59,257 bases of DNA from a virus. Both the position numbers and the translations under genes were made by a program. The notes beneath the pieces are model-generated. The model worked only from the letters and a program-made list of their open reading frames with translations. It had not been told where the DNA came from and ran no database searches. This document shows positions 9,107 to 17,303 of this stretch, piece by piece (within the stretch, counting starts at the first letter, position 1; every line of letters starts with the position of its first letter). Where the stretch lies: positions 1 to 59,257 of IMG/VR virus record IMGVR_UViG_3300046169_000050. One strand, written 5' to 3'.

Positions 9107-10252
9107 TTACTGCGCAGTGTCGAGACAGATCACGCCAAAGTCTTGGACTGATCCGCTAATGTCGCTGTTGTACTTAGGCTTGCGAAGGCCGAAGATCTTA
9201 CCGATTGAGATACCAGCTTGGTTCTCGTAGTCGAACGTATCTTCAACGATATCGGGGAGACCGATATCAGCCATTGCGAGTGACTGAGCACCACAGAACA
9301 GAGCACGTGCGCCGCTTACGTCTGCGTCTGCGCCCCACTTGTAACCAGCCGCGCCAGCGTTTGAAGAAGTACCAGAGGTAGCGCCTTCAGTGCTGAATAC
9401 GTGACGGAACTCGTGGATCATGACGCCATCTACCATCAAGCTCGCAGAACCTGAGAACAGAGAGTTAGATGCGCCGCGAACGCCAGCGTTACGTACGTTA
9501 GCCAAGAAGTCCGAATCGAGCTTCAGGTTGGCCATTTGCTGTGGAGTAACGAACATGTGGAAGATCTCGTCGTTACCAGCGCCTCGGATACCACGGATGT
9601 AGTTGTCCTTAGCGTATGCCTTCAGCTCAACAATGTGCTTGTAGCCAAGCTTGTCAGTAGCTGTAACAGCAGTAGTGTCGCCAGCAGCAATGCTGGTGCC
9701 TGAGATACGACGGTGACGATCGCCAGTAGGCGCAGATACGTCAGATGCGAACTCAAGGTCAACCAACTCGTGACCTGCAGATGCAGAAGTAGCGCGAAGG
9801 CCACCGTTTGTCTTGTGCGTGTACGCAACACCAGAAAGAGTCAAGAACGAGAGCTGGTCCATACGGTCGGCCATTGCATAAGCAAGTGCGTCGCGAGACT
9901 GCTCACGGAAGTTAACTACAGTCTTCTGGTCAGCCATGCGGCCAGCGATACGGTTAGCGAATCGGAGCTGGTCCAACTCGATAGTGATATCGTAGGCGCG
10001 GAGTGCTTCTTCGTTGCCTTCCAGAGTGTTGTCACCGGTGATACCGTCACCAGTCATGTCAGCAAGCAAGGTGATGTTCGCCTTGGTTCCTTTCTCTGAC
10101 TTAGTGAGTTCAGTTACGCGCTGAACGAGAGCGTTTTGGCCAGTTCCTGCGAACTGGTTAACGAAAGACATGTTGCGTGCAACACGCCAGAAATCCCGTG
10201 ACCAAGTCTGTAACTGGTCTCCGGAAAGCATTCCAAAGTTTGTAAGAGCCAT
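9107..10252 (-). CDS. Major capsid protein, N4-gp56 type
   Basis: This 381-residue protein has the pattern of the N4-gp56-family major capsid proteins: an N-terminal DFWRVARNMSFVNQFAG segment, then TKANITLLADMTGDG, and TIELDQLRFANRIAGRMADQ near residues 90-115. It forms the HK97-fold icosahedral shell in that family. It lies downstream of portal and scaffold, as expected. A GGAGG site precedes the ATG by 7 bases. It appears to have its own promoter at 10475-10503 with a long structured leader, and a UUCG hairpin follows it, which fits separate high-level expression. Confidence 0.85.
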   Translation of the reverse strand: MALTNFGMLSGDQLQTWSRDFWRVARNMSFVNQFAGTGQNALVQRVTELTKSEKGTKANITLLADMTGDGITGDNTLEGNEEALRAYDITIELDQLRFANRIAGRMADQKTVVNFREQSRDALAYAMADRMDQLSFLTLSGVAYTHKTNGGLRATSASAGHELVDLEFASDVSAPTGDRHRRISGTSIAAGDTTAVTATDKLGYKHIVELKAYAKDNYIRGIRGAGNDEIFHMFVTPQQMANLKLDSDFLANVRNAGVRGASNSLFSGSASLMVDGVMIHEFRHVFSTEGATSGTSSNAGAAGYKWGADADVSGARALFCGAQSLAMADIGLPDIVEDTFDYENQAGISIGKIFGLRKPKYNSDISGSVQDFGVICLDTAQ

Positions 10253-10473
10253 GATGGGCCTCCATTAAATTGACAAATAAACACATGCAGCTGTGCTGCA
10301 ACTATTAGCCGACTTAAAGGAGCGGCTAATCCGTTTCCTCGTATCGTGAGGCGACGAACTAGCGCTTTGTTTACGAGGCGCGACCTCGGCTTTTTTTACG
10401 CCTCTGCAGGCGAGATTCGTTTTTAACGCCTACGGGGCGATCAACTATCGTGCTGACGGACGAATGTACTTCG
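10253..10473 (-). promoter_or_regulatory. Structured 5' leader of the capsid message (about 220 nt)
   Basis: No gene is visible here. Several inverted repeats are: CGCCT/AGGCG (10399-10412), CGAGG/CCTCG (10374-10388), CCTC/GAGG (10337-10351), ATTAGCCG/CGGCTAAT (10304-10330) and TGCAGC-TGT-GCTGCA (10286-10300). Transcribed leftward from the promoter at 10475-10503 they would give a 5' untranslated region of about 215 nt with at least five stems ahead of the capsid start. On the plus strand, CGAGG/CCTCG followed by seven T also resembles a weak terminator. Confidence 0.6.
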
Positions 10474-10474
10474 T

Positions 10475-10503
10475 ATATTAGCGTCACTAATATTAAGACG
10501 CAA
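10475..10503 (-). promoter_or_regulatory. Promoter with embedded TTAG-N5-CTAA palindrome, capsid gene
   Basis: Read leftward, TTGCGT (10498-10503) and TAATAT (10475-10480) are spaced by exactly 17 bp, a sigma70-like arrangement. The palindrome core TTAG-N5-CTAA occupies 10478-10490 inside the spacer and -10 box and is extended to TATTAG/CTAATA at 10476-10492. The predicted transcript would begin near 10468, giving the long capsid leader. It is one of 11 copies of the motif in the genome. Confidence 0.65.
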
Positions 10504-10506
10504 GCA

Positions 10507-10764
10507 CTACTTCTTCCTGCGTCTTCCTGACGCTGTAACGGCGTGTTTGATCTTGGCGGGGCCAGTCTTACGCCGGGCAGATGACGCCTTTTCTGCTTTC
10601 GTCATTTTCGCTGCAACGGCTTTTGGCCTGCACGAAGGATATGGGCGCTTGCTCTTCCCTTTCGCGGACTTACGACCACAAGGTTTGCCGGTCTTTACGT
10701 CGACCCAGCCCTCTTTAAACCATTTTCTAAGGGCAGCACCCTTCTTACTTTTTCTTACGGCCAC
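10507..10764 (-). CDS. Small basic phage protein, DUF5872-like
   Basis: This 85-residue, very Lys/Arg-rich protein contains RKWFKEGWVDVKTGKPCGRK and a following YPSCRPKA segment, the pattern I associate with DUF5872 proteins of phages and giant viruses. Two Cys residues in the conserved core could bind a metal. The function is unknown; the basic charge suggests nucleic acid or virion binding. It overlaps the previous small gene by 20 bases in another frame and is the last gene before the capsid promoter. Confidence 0.68.
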   Translation of the reverse strand: MAVRKSKKGAALRKWFKEGWVDVKTGKPCGRKSAKGKSKRPYPSCRPKAVAAKMTKAEKASSARRKTGPAKIKHAVTASGRRRKK

Positions 10765-10903
10765 TTTTGTTACCCCAATTCTTAGCGCCTACTTTTCGGC
10801 ACTTGGCAACTGCACCTGACGCGTACGCCGACGGCCAAACCTTGTAACGGGCCTTGACCTTCTTAGCGCATGCGTCGCTTGCCTTCTTCTTTTTTGCTGG
10901 CAT
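10745..10903 (-). CDS. 52-residue basic protein with conserved phage pattern
   Basis: The frame from ATG at 10903 to TAA at 10745 encodes 52 residues beginning with a Lys-rich stretch followed by CAKKVKARYKVWPSAYASG and a CRKVGA segment. Short proteins with this KARYKVWPSAYASG pattern occur widely in phages, usually uncharacterised. Its start overlaps the upstream stop as TGATG, a sign of translational coupling, and its end overlaps the next gene by 20 bases. It is short but well supported by pattern and packing. Confidence 0.7.
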   Translation of the reverse strand: MPAKKKKASDACAKKVKARYKVWPSAYASGAVAKCRKVGAKNWGNKSGRKKK

Positions 10904-11103
10904 CACTTACTACTCACTGGTTGAGTCGTCATGAAGCGCAAAACCACGATACCGCTGGCCATTGCACACCCGATCATTGCCTGAACTGCTGGGTTTGCCG
11001 GTAAAAACCCGATAAACCCCTGCAATACTGAGAGAACTGCGATCGCAACGCCGTATTGCACGGTTCGTGACTTAAATGCCTGTTTCACGTGTGCTGGGAT
11101 CAT
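10903..11103 (-). CDS. Small two-helix membrane protein, holin-like
   Basis: This 66-residue protein has two predicted membrane segments, about residues 16-36 (VQYGVAIAVLSVLQGFIGFL) and 39-58, joined by a short turn with NPAV, and a short basic N-terminus. This is the size and topology of class II holins and of many small phage membrane proteins. It is separate from the holin/endolysin pair at 57.2 kb, so it may be an accessory holin or a virion-assembly factor. Start and stop overlap both neighbours by a few bases. Confidence 0.62.
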   Translation of the reverse strand: MIPAHVKQAFKSRTVQYGVAIAVLSVLQGFIGFLPANPAVQAMIGCAMASGIVVLRFMTTQPVSSK

Positions 11104-11231
11104 TTTTTAGCCCTCTTCGCCTTTAGGCGCTTAAGACGAGCAAGTTCAGCCGCCTCAATCTTAGTTGGCTTACGTGTCATCTTAGGGTTGTAAGCCGCAC
11201 CACGTGGCGGGACTTTCTTTTTAACTGTCAT
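11100..11231 (-). CDS. 43-residue basic protein, unknown
   Basis: The frame from ATG at 11231 to TGA at 11100 encodes 43 residues rich in Lys, Arg and Ala, with the pattern VPPRGAAYNPKMTRKP near the start and a helical Lys/Arg/Leu end. An AGGTAT sequence just upstream is a weak ribosome site. It overlaps the start of the following membrane protein gene as ATGA, which suggests coupling. Together with its neighbours it forms a run of very short basic proteins between scaffold and capsid. Confidence 0.6.
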   Translation of the reverse strand: MTVKKKVPPRGAAYNPKMTRKPTKIEAAELARLKRLKAKRAKK

Positions 11232-11232
11232 A

Positions 11233-11322
11233 TCAATACCTCTTCTTTCGTCGAGTTGTGGGCTTTTTCTTTGGCTTCTTTTTGCTGCTTTTGCTGCAGC
11301 TGCAAGGTTTACCGTTATGCAT
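11233..11322 (-). CDS. 29-residue Cys/Lys-rich micro-protein (MHNGKPC type)
   Basis: I place the start at ATG 11322, after CGGAG and 1 base beyond the previous stop. The product begins MHNGKPCSCS and ends in a nearly pure Lys/Arg/Pro tail. The same plan, M-H-x-G-x-P-C followed by a basic tail, is seen in the tiny gene at 36254-36325, so the two are probably paralogues. A longer frame extends 5' to 11421 but would run through the other small gene in a different frame. The function is unknown. Confidence 0.55.
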   Translation of the reverse strand: MHNGKPCSCSKSSKKKPKKKPTTRRKKRY

Positions 11323-11323
11323 G

Positions 11324-11434
11324 CTAGTAACTCCGAGCTTTGCGTGCTGGGGCTTTGGCTTTAGACCGTTTCTTACACTTACCGGCCTTCTTACAGGCTG
11401 CTTTGGTTGTACAGGTTGCACAGGGCTTAAACAT
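11324..11434 (-). CDS. 36-residue Cys-rich basic micro-protein
   Basis: The frame from ATG at 11434 to TAG at 11324 gives 36 residues with four Cys in the first 19 (CATCTTKAACKKAGKC), then Lys/Arg/Ala. A good AAGGAG site lies 6 bases upstream. The Cys spacing CxxC-x5-C-x5-C may bind zinc. It sits between the DUF6321-like gene and the MHNGKPC micro-protein with gaps of 1-10 bases, so it is likely translated as part of the same message. No function is known to me. Confidence 0.58.
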   Translation of the reverse strand: MFKPCATCTTKAACKKAGKCKKRSKAKAPARKARSY

Positions 11435-11444
11435 GATTAACTCC

Positions 11445-11711
11445 TTACCATTTTTTGCACGACCAGTACCGTGCAGTTAGTTTGCTAGGTGGACTTGTGT
11501 CACATCGATGCCGTGCCCTGAACGACTTGCGTCGTCCGGGCTGACTTTTCTTGATAGTCATCTTGGCGTCGCCAAAACGAATGGTTTTTGTCTTATCACC
11601 CTGCTTTGCAACAACTACGAACTTTTTGGTCGGGTGACTCGGCGTTCGTTTCGGCTTGTTGTAGCCACTTACGCCTGCTCGCGCTAACTTCGGGTCTTTC
11701 TTGGCTGGCAT
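11445..11711 (-). CDS. Small basic protein, DUF6321-like
   Basis: This 88-residue protein contains PSHPTKKFVVVAKQGDKTKT followed by IRFGDAK and a C-terminal KSFRARHRCD...LTARYWSCKKW segment. I recognise this as the pattern of DUF6321, a family of phage proteins of unknown role. The ATG overlaps the last base of the scaffold stop codon. Its basic charge and position between scaffold and capsid suggest a virion-associated or DNA-associated protein, which is inference only. Confidence 0.68.
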   Translation of the reverse strand: MPAKKDPKLARAGVSGYNKPKRTPSHPTKKFVVVAKQGDKTKTIRFGDAKMTIKKSQPGRRKSFRARHRCDTSPPSKLTARYWSCKKW

Positions 11712-12724
11712 TACAGGATATCTCCGCGTAATCGTCTCAGCGTTGCTTCCGGCAGTGCATTGAACTCGTCTTCCGTCATGGAAGCGATGTCTAAGGCTTT
11801 CTCTCCACGTGCAGTCGACGACTCACCCGGCATTTCGGGCGGTTGTGACTCTGCGGCTTTAAGTTTTCGGCTAACTTCGGCTCTTTTCTTAGCAACTTCG
11901 TCTACGCGGGGCGCAGTTTCGCCAGAAAGCGATGGGGTAGCAGCTGCTTCGGTCATATCGACCAAGTCATACTCGCGAAGCACAAATTTTGCGGCCTTTG
12001 TAAGCGCTGCAACGGGGTTTTCGCCCTTCATAATAAACGCATCGCGCAAATCGATGACTTCTTGGGTGTAGCCTTCGTTGTATTGATCGGAATTTCTGTC
12101 AAAAACCGGGAAATTGTCCTCTAATTCCGATGCAGCTTGCTGCAAAGCAGTCGCTTGCTGGCTTTGAGACACGGATTCGCCGATTTTTGAGCTAAATTCG
12201 TACTCTAACTGCGCCCTTTCCGCCGTTCGGATCTCTTTTCGGAGAGCTGCAGCCTTCTGAGCCTCGCCATCGAGCACCAAATTCTGATATTCGACTTCTT
12301 TGGAGTCAAAATCGTAGGCTTCTGGTGCTTCGCCCGGCTCCTGCTTCTGCGCTCGTAGCTCGTCGAGCTGCTTTTCCAGCGCTTTCTGCTTGGCCAACAC
12401 CTCGTCAAGGCGCGACTTAGGCACCATGTGCTTGCGTGGCTCTTCAGGAGCAGGTTCTTCTGCTGCTTCTACTGCTTCTGTAACCGGCGTTTGGTCGCCG
12501 AGAGAAGGTGAATCGTCTTCTGCCACAGGTTCTTCAGCTTCCGCAACAGCTTCAACTTCAGTTTCTTCAGCTTCCGCAACAACTTCTTCATCTTCTGGCT
12601 CCTCCACAGGCTCTTCGCCCAATCCAAAGTTCAAATCAAGCTGCTCTGCAGCTGAGTCTTCAGGTGCATCTGATCCGGGCATGCGGTCATACACCAATTC
12701 GTCTTTCTGCTCTTCGTTAGACAT
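11711..12724 (-). CDS. Putative capsid scaffolding protein
   Basis: This 337-residue protein has an extremely acidic N-terminal third (residues about 35-95, mostly Glu, Ala, Val, Pro), a coiled-coil section near 105-130 and a mainly helical C-terminal half. A Lys/Arg-bearing helical segment lies near 280-300. Acidic, helical proteins placed between portal and major capsid genes are usually internal scaffolds that guide shell assembly and are then removed. A strong AGGAGA site precedes the ATG. No protease gene was recognised next to it. Confidence 0.72.
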   Translation of the reverse strand: MSNEEQKDELVYDRMPGSDAPEDSAAEQLDLNFGLGEEPVEEPEDEEVVAEAEETEVEAVAEAEEPVAEDDSPSLGDQTPVTEAVEAAEEPAPEEPRKHMVPKSRLDEVLAKQKALEKQLDELRAQKQEPGEAPEAYDFDSKEVEYQNLVLDGEAQKAAALRKEIRTAERAQLEYEFSSKIGESVSQSQQATALQQAASELEDNFPVFDRNSDQYNEGYTQEVIDLRDAFIMKGENPVAALTKAAKFVLREYDLVDMTEAAATPSLSGETAPRVDEVAKKRAEVSRKLKAAESQPPEMPGESSTARGEKALDIASMTEDEFNALPEATLRRLRGDIL

Positions 12725-12735
12725 CTCTCAATCTC

Positions 12736-14889
12736 CTATTGATTCTCAGGGGTCCGCATATTCGGTATGTTCACCTGTTGCGGCTGTTGCTGCTTTGCAG
12801 CGGTTTGCATTGCTGTAGCAGCAATTCGGGTTGCAGCAGCAGTTTCCTGCTGCGATCTGCGCGTCTCGTTGGTGAGATCAGACAGTTCACGGCGCAGCTC
12901 TAGCTCACGGTTCTTCATCTCAAGCTGCGATTGAAGTTCTGCCATACGCATCTGAGGCTGAACCTCAGCTGTGTCTTGTACTTTGGCAATGTTGACCGCC
13001 GCTTCAGACTGTAGTTTGCGTACTTCAGCTTCGAGCTTGGCAATTTCAAGCTGCAGCGTCTGCATGCCCATCTGCTGCTGCATCGCCGCTATCTGCTGCT
13101 GCTCTGGTGTCTTCTCTACGCCTGTCATCATGCGGATACGCTTGGCAAGCTCGCCCTTCTTGGCAAGATGGGAGTACTCGATAATGGCGTCATCTGGGAT
13201 GGCCACGCCGACCTGACGCAAGTTAAGCGCCTCTGCGAACTGCACTTCATCAAACGAGTCACGAGCAGGCGCTGTGGCGATGACTACATCGTACTCACCC
13301 AGCGTTAGGTCATTTACGATCTGGCCCTGCGGCGTCATCTGGTTGATAACCATCTCTTCGCGAGGCTGAAGCGGGTCGCTTTCATCAGTAATCATGATGA
13401 TGCGCTGCTCTGTGTAGAACGTCTGGATGAGATCGAGGATGCGCTCAGCCAAGTACTGTCGAGTCTTCCGCAGATTATCGAGCGGCACCTGAATCATGAT
13501 CGCACCACGATTCTGCTTAGCCTGAATAGCTACACCTGATACTTCAGCACTGTCAGTGCCGAGCATCGAATCGTTGATACCAGAGATCGCCTTGATGTTA
13601 AGCGCAGCTTTTTGGCTGATGCGGTCTAGGCCGGTGGGGATCTGGTTAGGCTGAATCTTCTGCGGAGGCTGTGAACCACGGTTGTACTCAAGCACGAGTC
13701 CTGTTTCTGCACCGTGCTCCTCTAAATCATCAGCTTGCATCCCGACTAGTGATCCACTCTCCACGACCCATCCGCTGTTGGCGGTGGTGTTAACGATGTG
13801 GAGTTCTTGGCTCGCTATCTTGTTGAGCTGCTCCTGTGGACTAAGGAGATTGCGGACCATGCCAAAAGGACGACCCCTACGGAAGTAAGCGAAATAAGGA
13901 ACAATAGTGAACCCATTGTAAGGAGACCAATCGTCGTGAAGAACAACGTGATCGCACGTAACGGTCCAACGAACCTTGCGCTTAACCTTTGAAATAATGT
14001 TGAGGCCATACTCCTTGGCGAACTTCTTAGCTTTTCTTTCGTTCCATGCTTCTGGTACATCTCTCTGGTCTCCTGTATCAGGGTCCACGAAACAATCTAC
14101 CCGATGCATGCGACGGTGTTGGCGCTCGATGACCCGCAAAGCCCTAATATTGCGGTACTCATCATCTCCGGGTGGTCCTGCACCCAGATAATCGTCAGCA
14201 GAAGACAGATCGCCGAAGCGGTTCTCTTCATACTCGATGGAGTCCCGGCCCATACCCGCGCCGTTTTCCGCAATAAACTGCAGCTGCTCAGCCTTCTTCT
14301 TGCCGTACAGCTCTTCAATCTCATCGAGGGTCATCCATTTGGTCTCAAAGACCTCGTTCCACGATTCGGGGTTCTGGTCCTTGGCATCGGGGTCGATGAG
14401 GATGTCTAGTGGATCTTTAGCCGTGATTCGTATTTCACCTTCCACGTGGTCGGAAAAGTCCATACGACAGTCAAAGTATCCGCGCCCATCGAGAATGAGG
14501 CCGTCGCTAAACACTTGCTGCTCGATCCAGTCGAGCTTGTTGTTGTCTGCAATCTGCAGGTACAACTTGGTCAGCGTGTGTGCGACTTCGGAGTCGCCGT
14601 TTCGGCGTGGTTTAAACTGCACATCTGCACGGCGCGTGGACTGTTCTCCAAGGACCGTGTTCACTGTTGGTAACACAGTGTTGATGGTCAGTGCAGGACG
14701 CCCCTCAGCTTCAAGCTGAGCAATATCATCGGGATCCCACTGGTCACCGCGATAGAAAGCATCGCAGCGTTTTGCGTTTTCAATATAGTCGAGGTGCCCA
14801 TTGTCGCGGGCACGCACGTAGCGATCCCATTGGCCTGAAGCGATTTCTGCCTCTTCACCGGGGGAAAGTCGTTTCTTTGGGTTGGCCAT
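12736..14889 (-). CDS. Portal protein, P22-like
   Basis: This 717-residue protein matches the size and features of P22-type portal proteins. Near the N-terminus it has RCDAFYRGDQWDPDDIAQLE and PALTINTVLPTVNTVLGE, then WRVT-like beta-rich wing sequence and a core with LNKIASQELHIVNTTANSGW. The C-terminal 150 residues are Gln/Glu/Ala-rich coiled coil, resembling the barrel extension of P22. The portal forms the dodecameric DNA entry ring and docks the terminase. It follows the large terminase directly, with only 2 bases between them, which supports the call. Confidence 0.85.
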   Translation of the reverse strand: MANPKKRLSPGEEAEIASGQWDRYVRARDNGHLDYIENAKRCDAFYRGDQWDPDDIAQLEAEGRPALTINTVLPTVNTVLGEQSTRRADVQFKPRRNGDSEVAHTLTKLYLQIADNNKLDWIEQQVFSDGLILDGRGYFDCRMDFSDHVEGEIRITAKDPLDILIDPDAKDQNPESWNEVFETKWMTLDEIEELYGKKKAEQLQFIAENGAGMGRDSIEYEENRFGDLSSADDYLGAGPPGDDEYRNIRALRVIERQHRRMHRVDCFVDPDTGDQRDVPEAWNERKAKKFAKEYGLNIISKVKRKVRWTVTCDHVVLHDDWSPYNGFTIVPYFAYFRRGRPFGMVRNLLSPQEQLNKIASQELHIVNTTANSGWVVESGSLVGMQADDLEEHGAETGLVLEYNRGSQPPQKIQPNQIPTGLDRISQKAALNIKAISGINDSMLGTDSAEVSGVAIQAKQNRGAIMIQVPLDNLRKTRQYLAERILDLIQTFYTEQRIIMITDESDPLQPREEMVINQMTPQGQIVNDLTLGEYDVVIATAPARDSFDEVQFAEALNLRQVGVAIPDDAIIEYSHLAKKGELAKRIRMMTGVEKTPEQQQIAAMQQQMGMQTLQLEIAKLEAEVRKLQSEAAVNIAKVQDTAEVQPQMRMAELQSQLEMKNRELELRRELSDLTNETRRSQQETAAATRIAATAMQTAAKQQQPQQVNIPNMRTPENQ

Positions 14890-14891
14890 AG

Positions 14892-16547
14892 TTATGCACT
14901 CATCGCAGATTTATTGCGCTCGGGTTTCATGAGGTGGTTAAGACGGTCTCGCCATGACGGTTCACGGACCACGGCAGGTGCTTGGTAACTAGCAAACTCC
15001 GTCATCATCAAACCTAGCCACGCGAGCGCGTCGACTTGGTCGTCATGCACCCCGTTCGGAAAACGTAAGAGTTCTGCGACTAACGGGCCGGTGAATAGCT
15101 CATCACGGGGGAGGAACACCATCCCCTGCTGCATACGGCCTTGGATCGCTCTAGCACGGGCTTCTTTATCCCGCCGCCCCGTCTTGAGGTCTTTGAAATA
15201 GGCTTCGTATAGTCCGCGCTCTCGGACACGCTTCTCTAGGAACGGACCAAGGGCCATCTCGATGTGGCCCTTTTCTATACCGATGATGGATGGGTGCCAC
15301 GTCTCATAGAGATCCAAGATCTGTTCTACAAGCTCGAAGCCGTCAAAGCGGCCCCGCACCACGTCCATTACGAATAGCTGATCATACTCGTTGACCCCTA
15401 TGACCATGCCGACTGAGTAGTCGTTGCGGTCTCGTTTGCCGATCGCCAAATCCCACGCAGCGTAGTAGCGCATGGCATCTAGGTCGACTTCTTCTGGGTC
15501 GTAGTAACGAATCATGTCACGGGTGAAGTAGTCACCGTCATCCGCAACTGGGTTTTGTTGGTACAGCGCCGACCAGTCTCTGGGGCCGACAGCTCGTTGT
15601 ATACGTTGCAGCGACTCAACGTCGTAGCGCTCTGGGTGTAGCGCGTCGCCCTGCTCCCGGAACTCTTCGTCTTCTTCCGCTATCGCGGGGTAACGAATGA
15701 CTTCCCACTCGTCGCCGCCGTCAGTAGAAGCTTTAAGCAAGCGGCCTGCTAAGTCATCATCATGCCAACGAGTGAGAATAACAAGTACTCCACCACCCGG
15801 AGCGAGGCGTGTGTAAGCAGTACTAGTATACCAATCCCAAGAACCATCCCGGTTGTTCTGGCTTTCAGCATCTTCTCGGTTCTTGACGGGATCGTCGATA
15901 AGAAGAATGTGCGCTCCCTTACCCGTAATACCACCTCCGACGCCAGCTGCAACGTAACCGCCGCCATTTGTAGTAAGCCAAGCTTCCGCAGACTGGCTGT
16001 CAGGATCGAGTCGAGTCTGAAACGCAGTTTTGTAAGTAGACTCGCGGAGGAGTTGTCGTACCTTTCGGCTGAAACCCATAGCAAGCGAACCCGAATACGA
16101 GCAACTAATAAATTCGTGGCTAGGATTTCGGCCCAGATGCCAAGCCGGGAACGCAACCGATGCAAGCGTAGACTTTCCGTGACGCGGTGGCATAAACAAC
16201 ATAAGCCTTGGACTTTTCTTGTCCACCACGTCTTGGCTGAACTTTTCGAGTCGTCGGCATATATCCTTGTGTACCCAGCCAGCCGAGTAGTCAGGATTAA
16301 ATCTCTCAACGAATGGTAGTAGCCGTTTGCGGGTGAGGAAACGTAGTGCGAGTTCTGCTTTTGCTTTGTTTTCAAGGGACGCCTCCTCTTCTTCTATCTC
16401 TACATCAGGAGTAGTTGGGGGTGGCAACGCTTCCGCATCATCCGCTTTGCAATAGACACACAGCCCACTTACCTCGTCTGCGTACAAGGTTTCGGGGTGT
16501 AAGTTCTTACAGCGTAAGCACTTACGTTTTGGTATCTCTGCATTCAA
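14892..16547 (-). CDS. terL: Large terminase subunit with N-terminal zinc-ribbon
   Basis: This 551-residue packaging motor has a Walker A-like PPRHGKST near residues 118-125, a Walker B ILLIDDPVKN near 214-223, LTRWHDDDLAGRL near 260-272, and a nuclease start AAWDLAIGKRDRND near 367-380 with Asp residues for metal binding. The first 35 residues carry two CxxC pairs (CLRCK and CVYCK), a small zinc-ribbon not typical of all terminases. The start is TTG, overlapping the small-terminase stop by 4 bases. It cuts and pumps concatemeric DNA into the procapsid. Confidence 0.9.
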   Translation of the reverse strand: MNAEIPKRKCLRCKNLHPETLYADEVSGLCVYCKADDAEALPPPTTPDVEIEEEEASLENKAKAELALRFLTRKRLLPFVERFNPDYSAGWVHKDICRRLEKFSQDVVDKKSPRLMLFMPPRHGKSTLASVAFPAWHLGRNPSHEFISCSYSGSLAMGFSRKVRQLLRESTYKTAFQTRLDPDSQSAEAWLTTNGGGYVAAGVGGGITGKGAHILLIDDPVKNREDAESQNNRDGSWDWYTSTAYTRLAPGGGVLVILTRWHDDDLAGRLLKASTDGGDEWEVIRYPAIAEEDEEFREQGDALHPERYDVESLQRIQRAVGPRDWSALYQQNPVADDGDYFTRDMIRYYDPEEVDLDAMRYYAAWDLAIGKRDRNDYSVGMVIGVNEYDQLFVMDVVRGRFDGFELVEQILDLYETWHPSIIGIEKGHIEMALGPFLEKRVRERGLYEAYFKDLKTGRRDKEARARAIQGRMQQGMVFLPRDELFTGPLVAELLRFPNGVHDDQVDALAWLGLMMTEFASYQAPAVVREPSWRDRLNHLMKPERNKSAMSA

Positions 16548-17062
16548 GACGCGGCAGGCTCCAAGTAGGCGTTAGACTTCCCGGCTATCTCCAGTAACTC
16601 TTCATCAGACAGGCGCTCAAGCTGTTTTGCGGTCGCGTTGAGGTTGATGTTTATCTGAGTCGCTTGGTCAGGCAGACCTAAACCATGCAGCTTCACTAAT
16701 GAGTCGACAGTGTTCTTCATTTCTGTCGCGGTAGCGGACGAGGAGTACGCCTCCATATACATAGTGTGTGCGTTGGTCTTAGTGAACTTGACCTCTTCGC
16801 GCATCTGGTCGCGGAAATACTGTAGGGCTTGCTGCACCTGTGGCAGCTTAGACGCGGAGTACGCGGTCTGCGCAGACTTATATCCAGCTGCTCTACCAGC
16901 AGCGGAGACAGTCATGCCACTCGAAATCATTAGGACGAGCTTTTCTTGTTGCACAGTGAGTTCGCCAAGCTGCAACCCCATGTAAGGAACGTGGGATTGG
17001 AACTCGGTATGGCTCATATCTTTGGTATCACTAATGGATACGTCTTCGGACGCTTTCTCCAA
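16544..17062 (-). CDS. terS: Small terminase subunit
   Basis: This 172-residue protein starts with TTG at 17062 after GAGGGAG; an ATG at 17017 has no good ribosome site. Residues about 38-80 form a helix-turn-helix pattern (LTVQQEKLVLMISSGMTVSA then AGRAAGYKSAQTAYSASKLP), typical of DNA-recognising small terminases. A helical oligomerisation segment follows, then a C-terminal tail. It is fused by overlap to the large terminase gene, which supports the function. It selects the packaging start on phage DNA. Confidence 0.8.
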   Translation of the reverse strand: MEKASEDVSISDTKDMSHTEFQSHVPYMGLQLGELTVQQEKLVLMISSGMTVSAAGRAAGYKSAQTAYSASKLPQVQQALQYFRDQMREEVKFTKTNAHTMYMEAYSSSATATEMKNTVDSLVKLHGLGLPDQATQININLNATAKQLERLSDEELLEIAGKSNAYLEPAAS

Positions 17063-17297
17063 ACTGCTCCCTCATACCCTCGTCTTGGTAGATAAACACT
17101 GGTGCACGTGCACCCAGATCATCCAGCCCGATATTGACTACAAATTCATGCAGCGACAGGTGCGGTGGATCCATAAACATCACAAGTTCTTCGGCTAATG
17201 ACGCGTCATAAGCTAGAACTTCGACACCTGAAACGTAAGCTGTGCCTAGAAGAGCATCTTCTAGTCCCTCTATTGCAAGCATTTCGATCATTGTCAT
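17031..17297 (-). CDS. Small acidic protein at the head of the packaging operon, unknown
   Basis: This 88-residue protein has a mixed alpha/beta look and contains LAEELVMFMDPPHLSLHEFV near its middle and acidic residues throughout. It overlaps the small terminase start by 32 bases. ATG codons exist at 17297 and 17291. The predicted promoter ends so close that the first ATG would be at or near the transcript start, so the message may be leaderless. I do not recognise a family. Confidence 0.55.
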   Translation of the reverse strand: MTMIEMLAIEGLEDALLGTAYVSGVEVLAYDASLAEELVMFMDPPHLSLHEFVVNIGLDDLGARAPVFIYQDEGMREQFGESVRRRIH

Positions 17298-17303
17298 AGG
17301 CGA

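Noticed and set aside
10374-10397. Plus-strand terminator (CGAGG/CCTCG followed by seven T)
   Set aside because: No plus-strand gene lies upstream; the stem is short, and it is better read as part of the leftward capsid leader.
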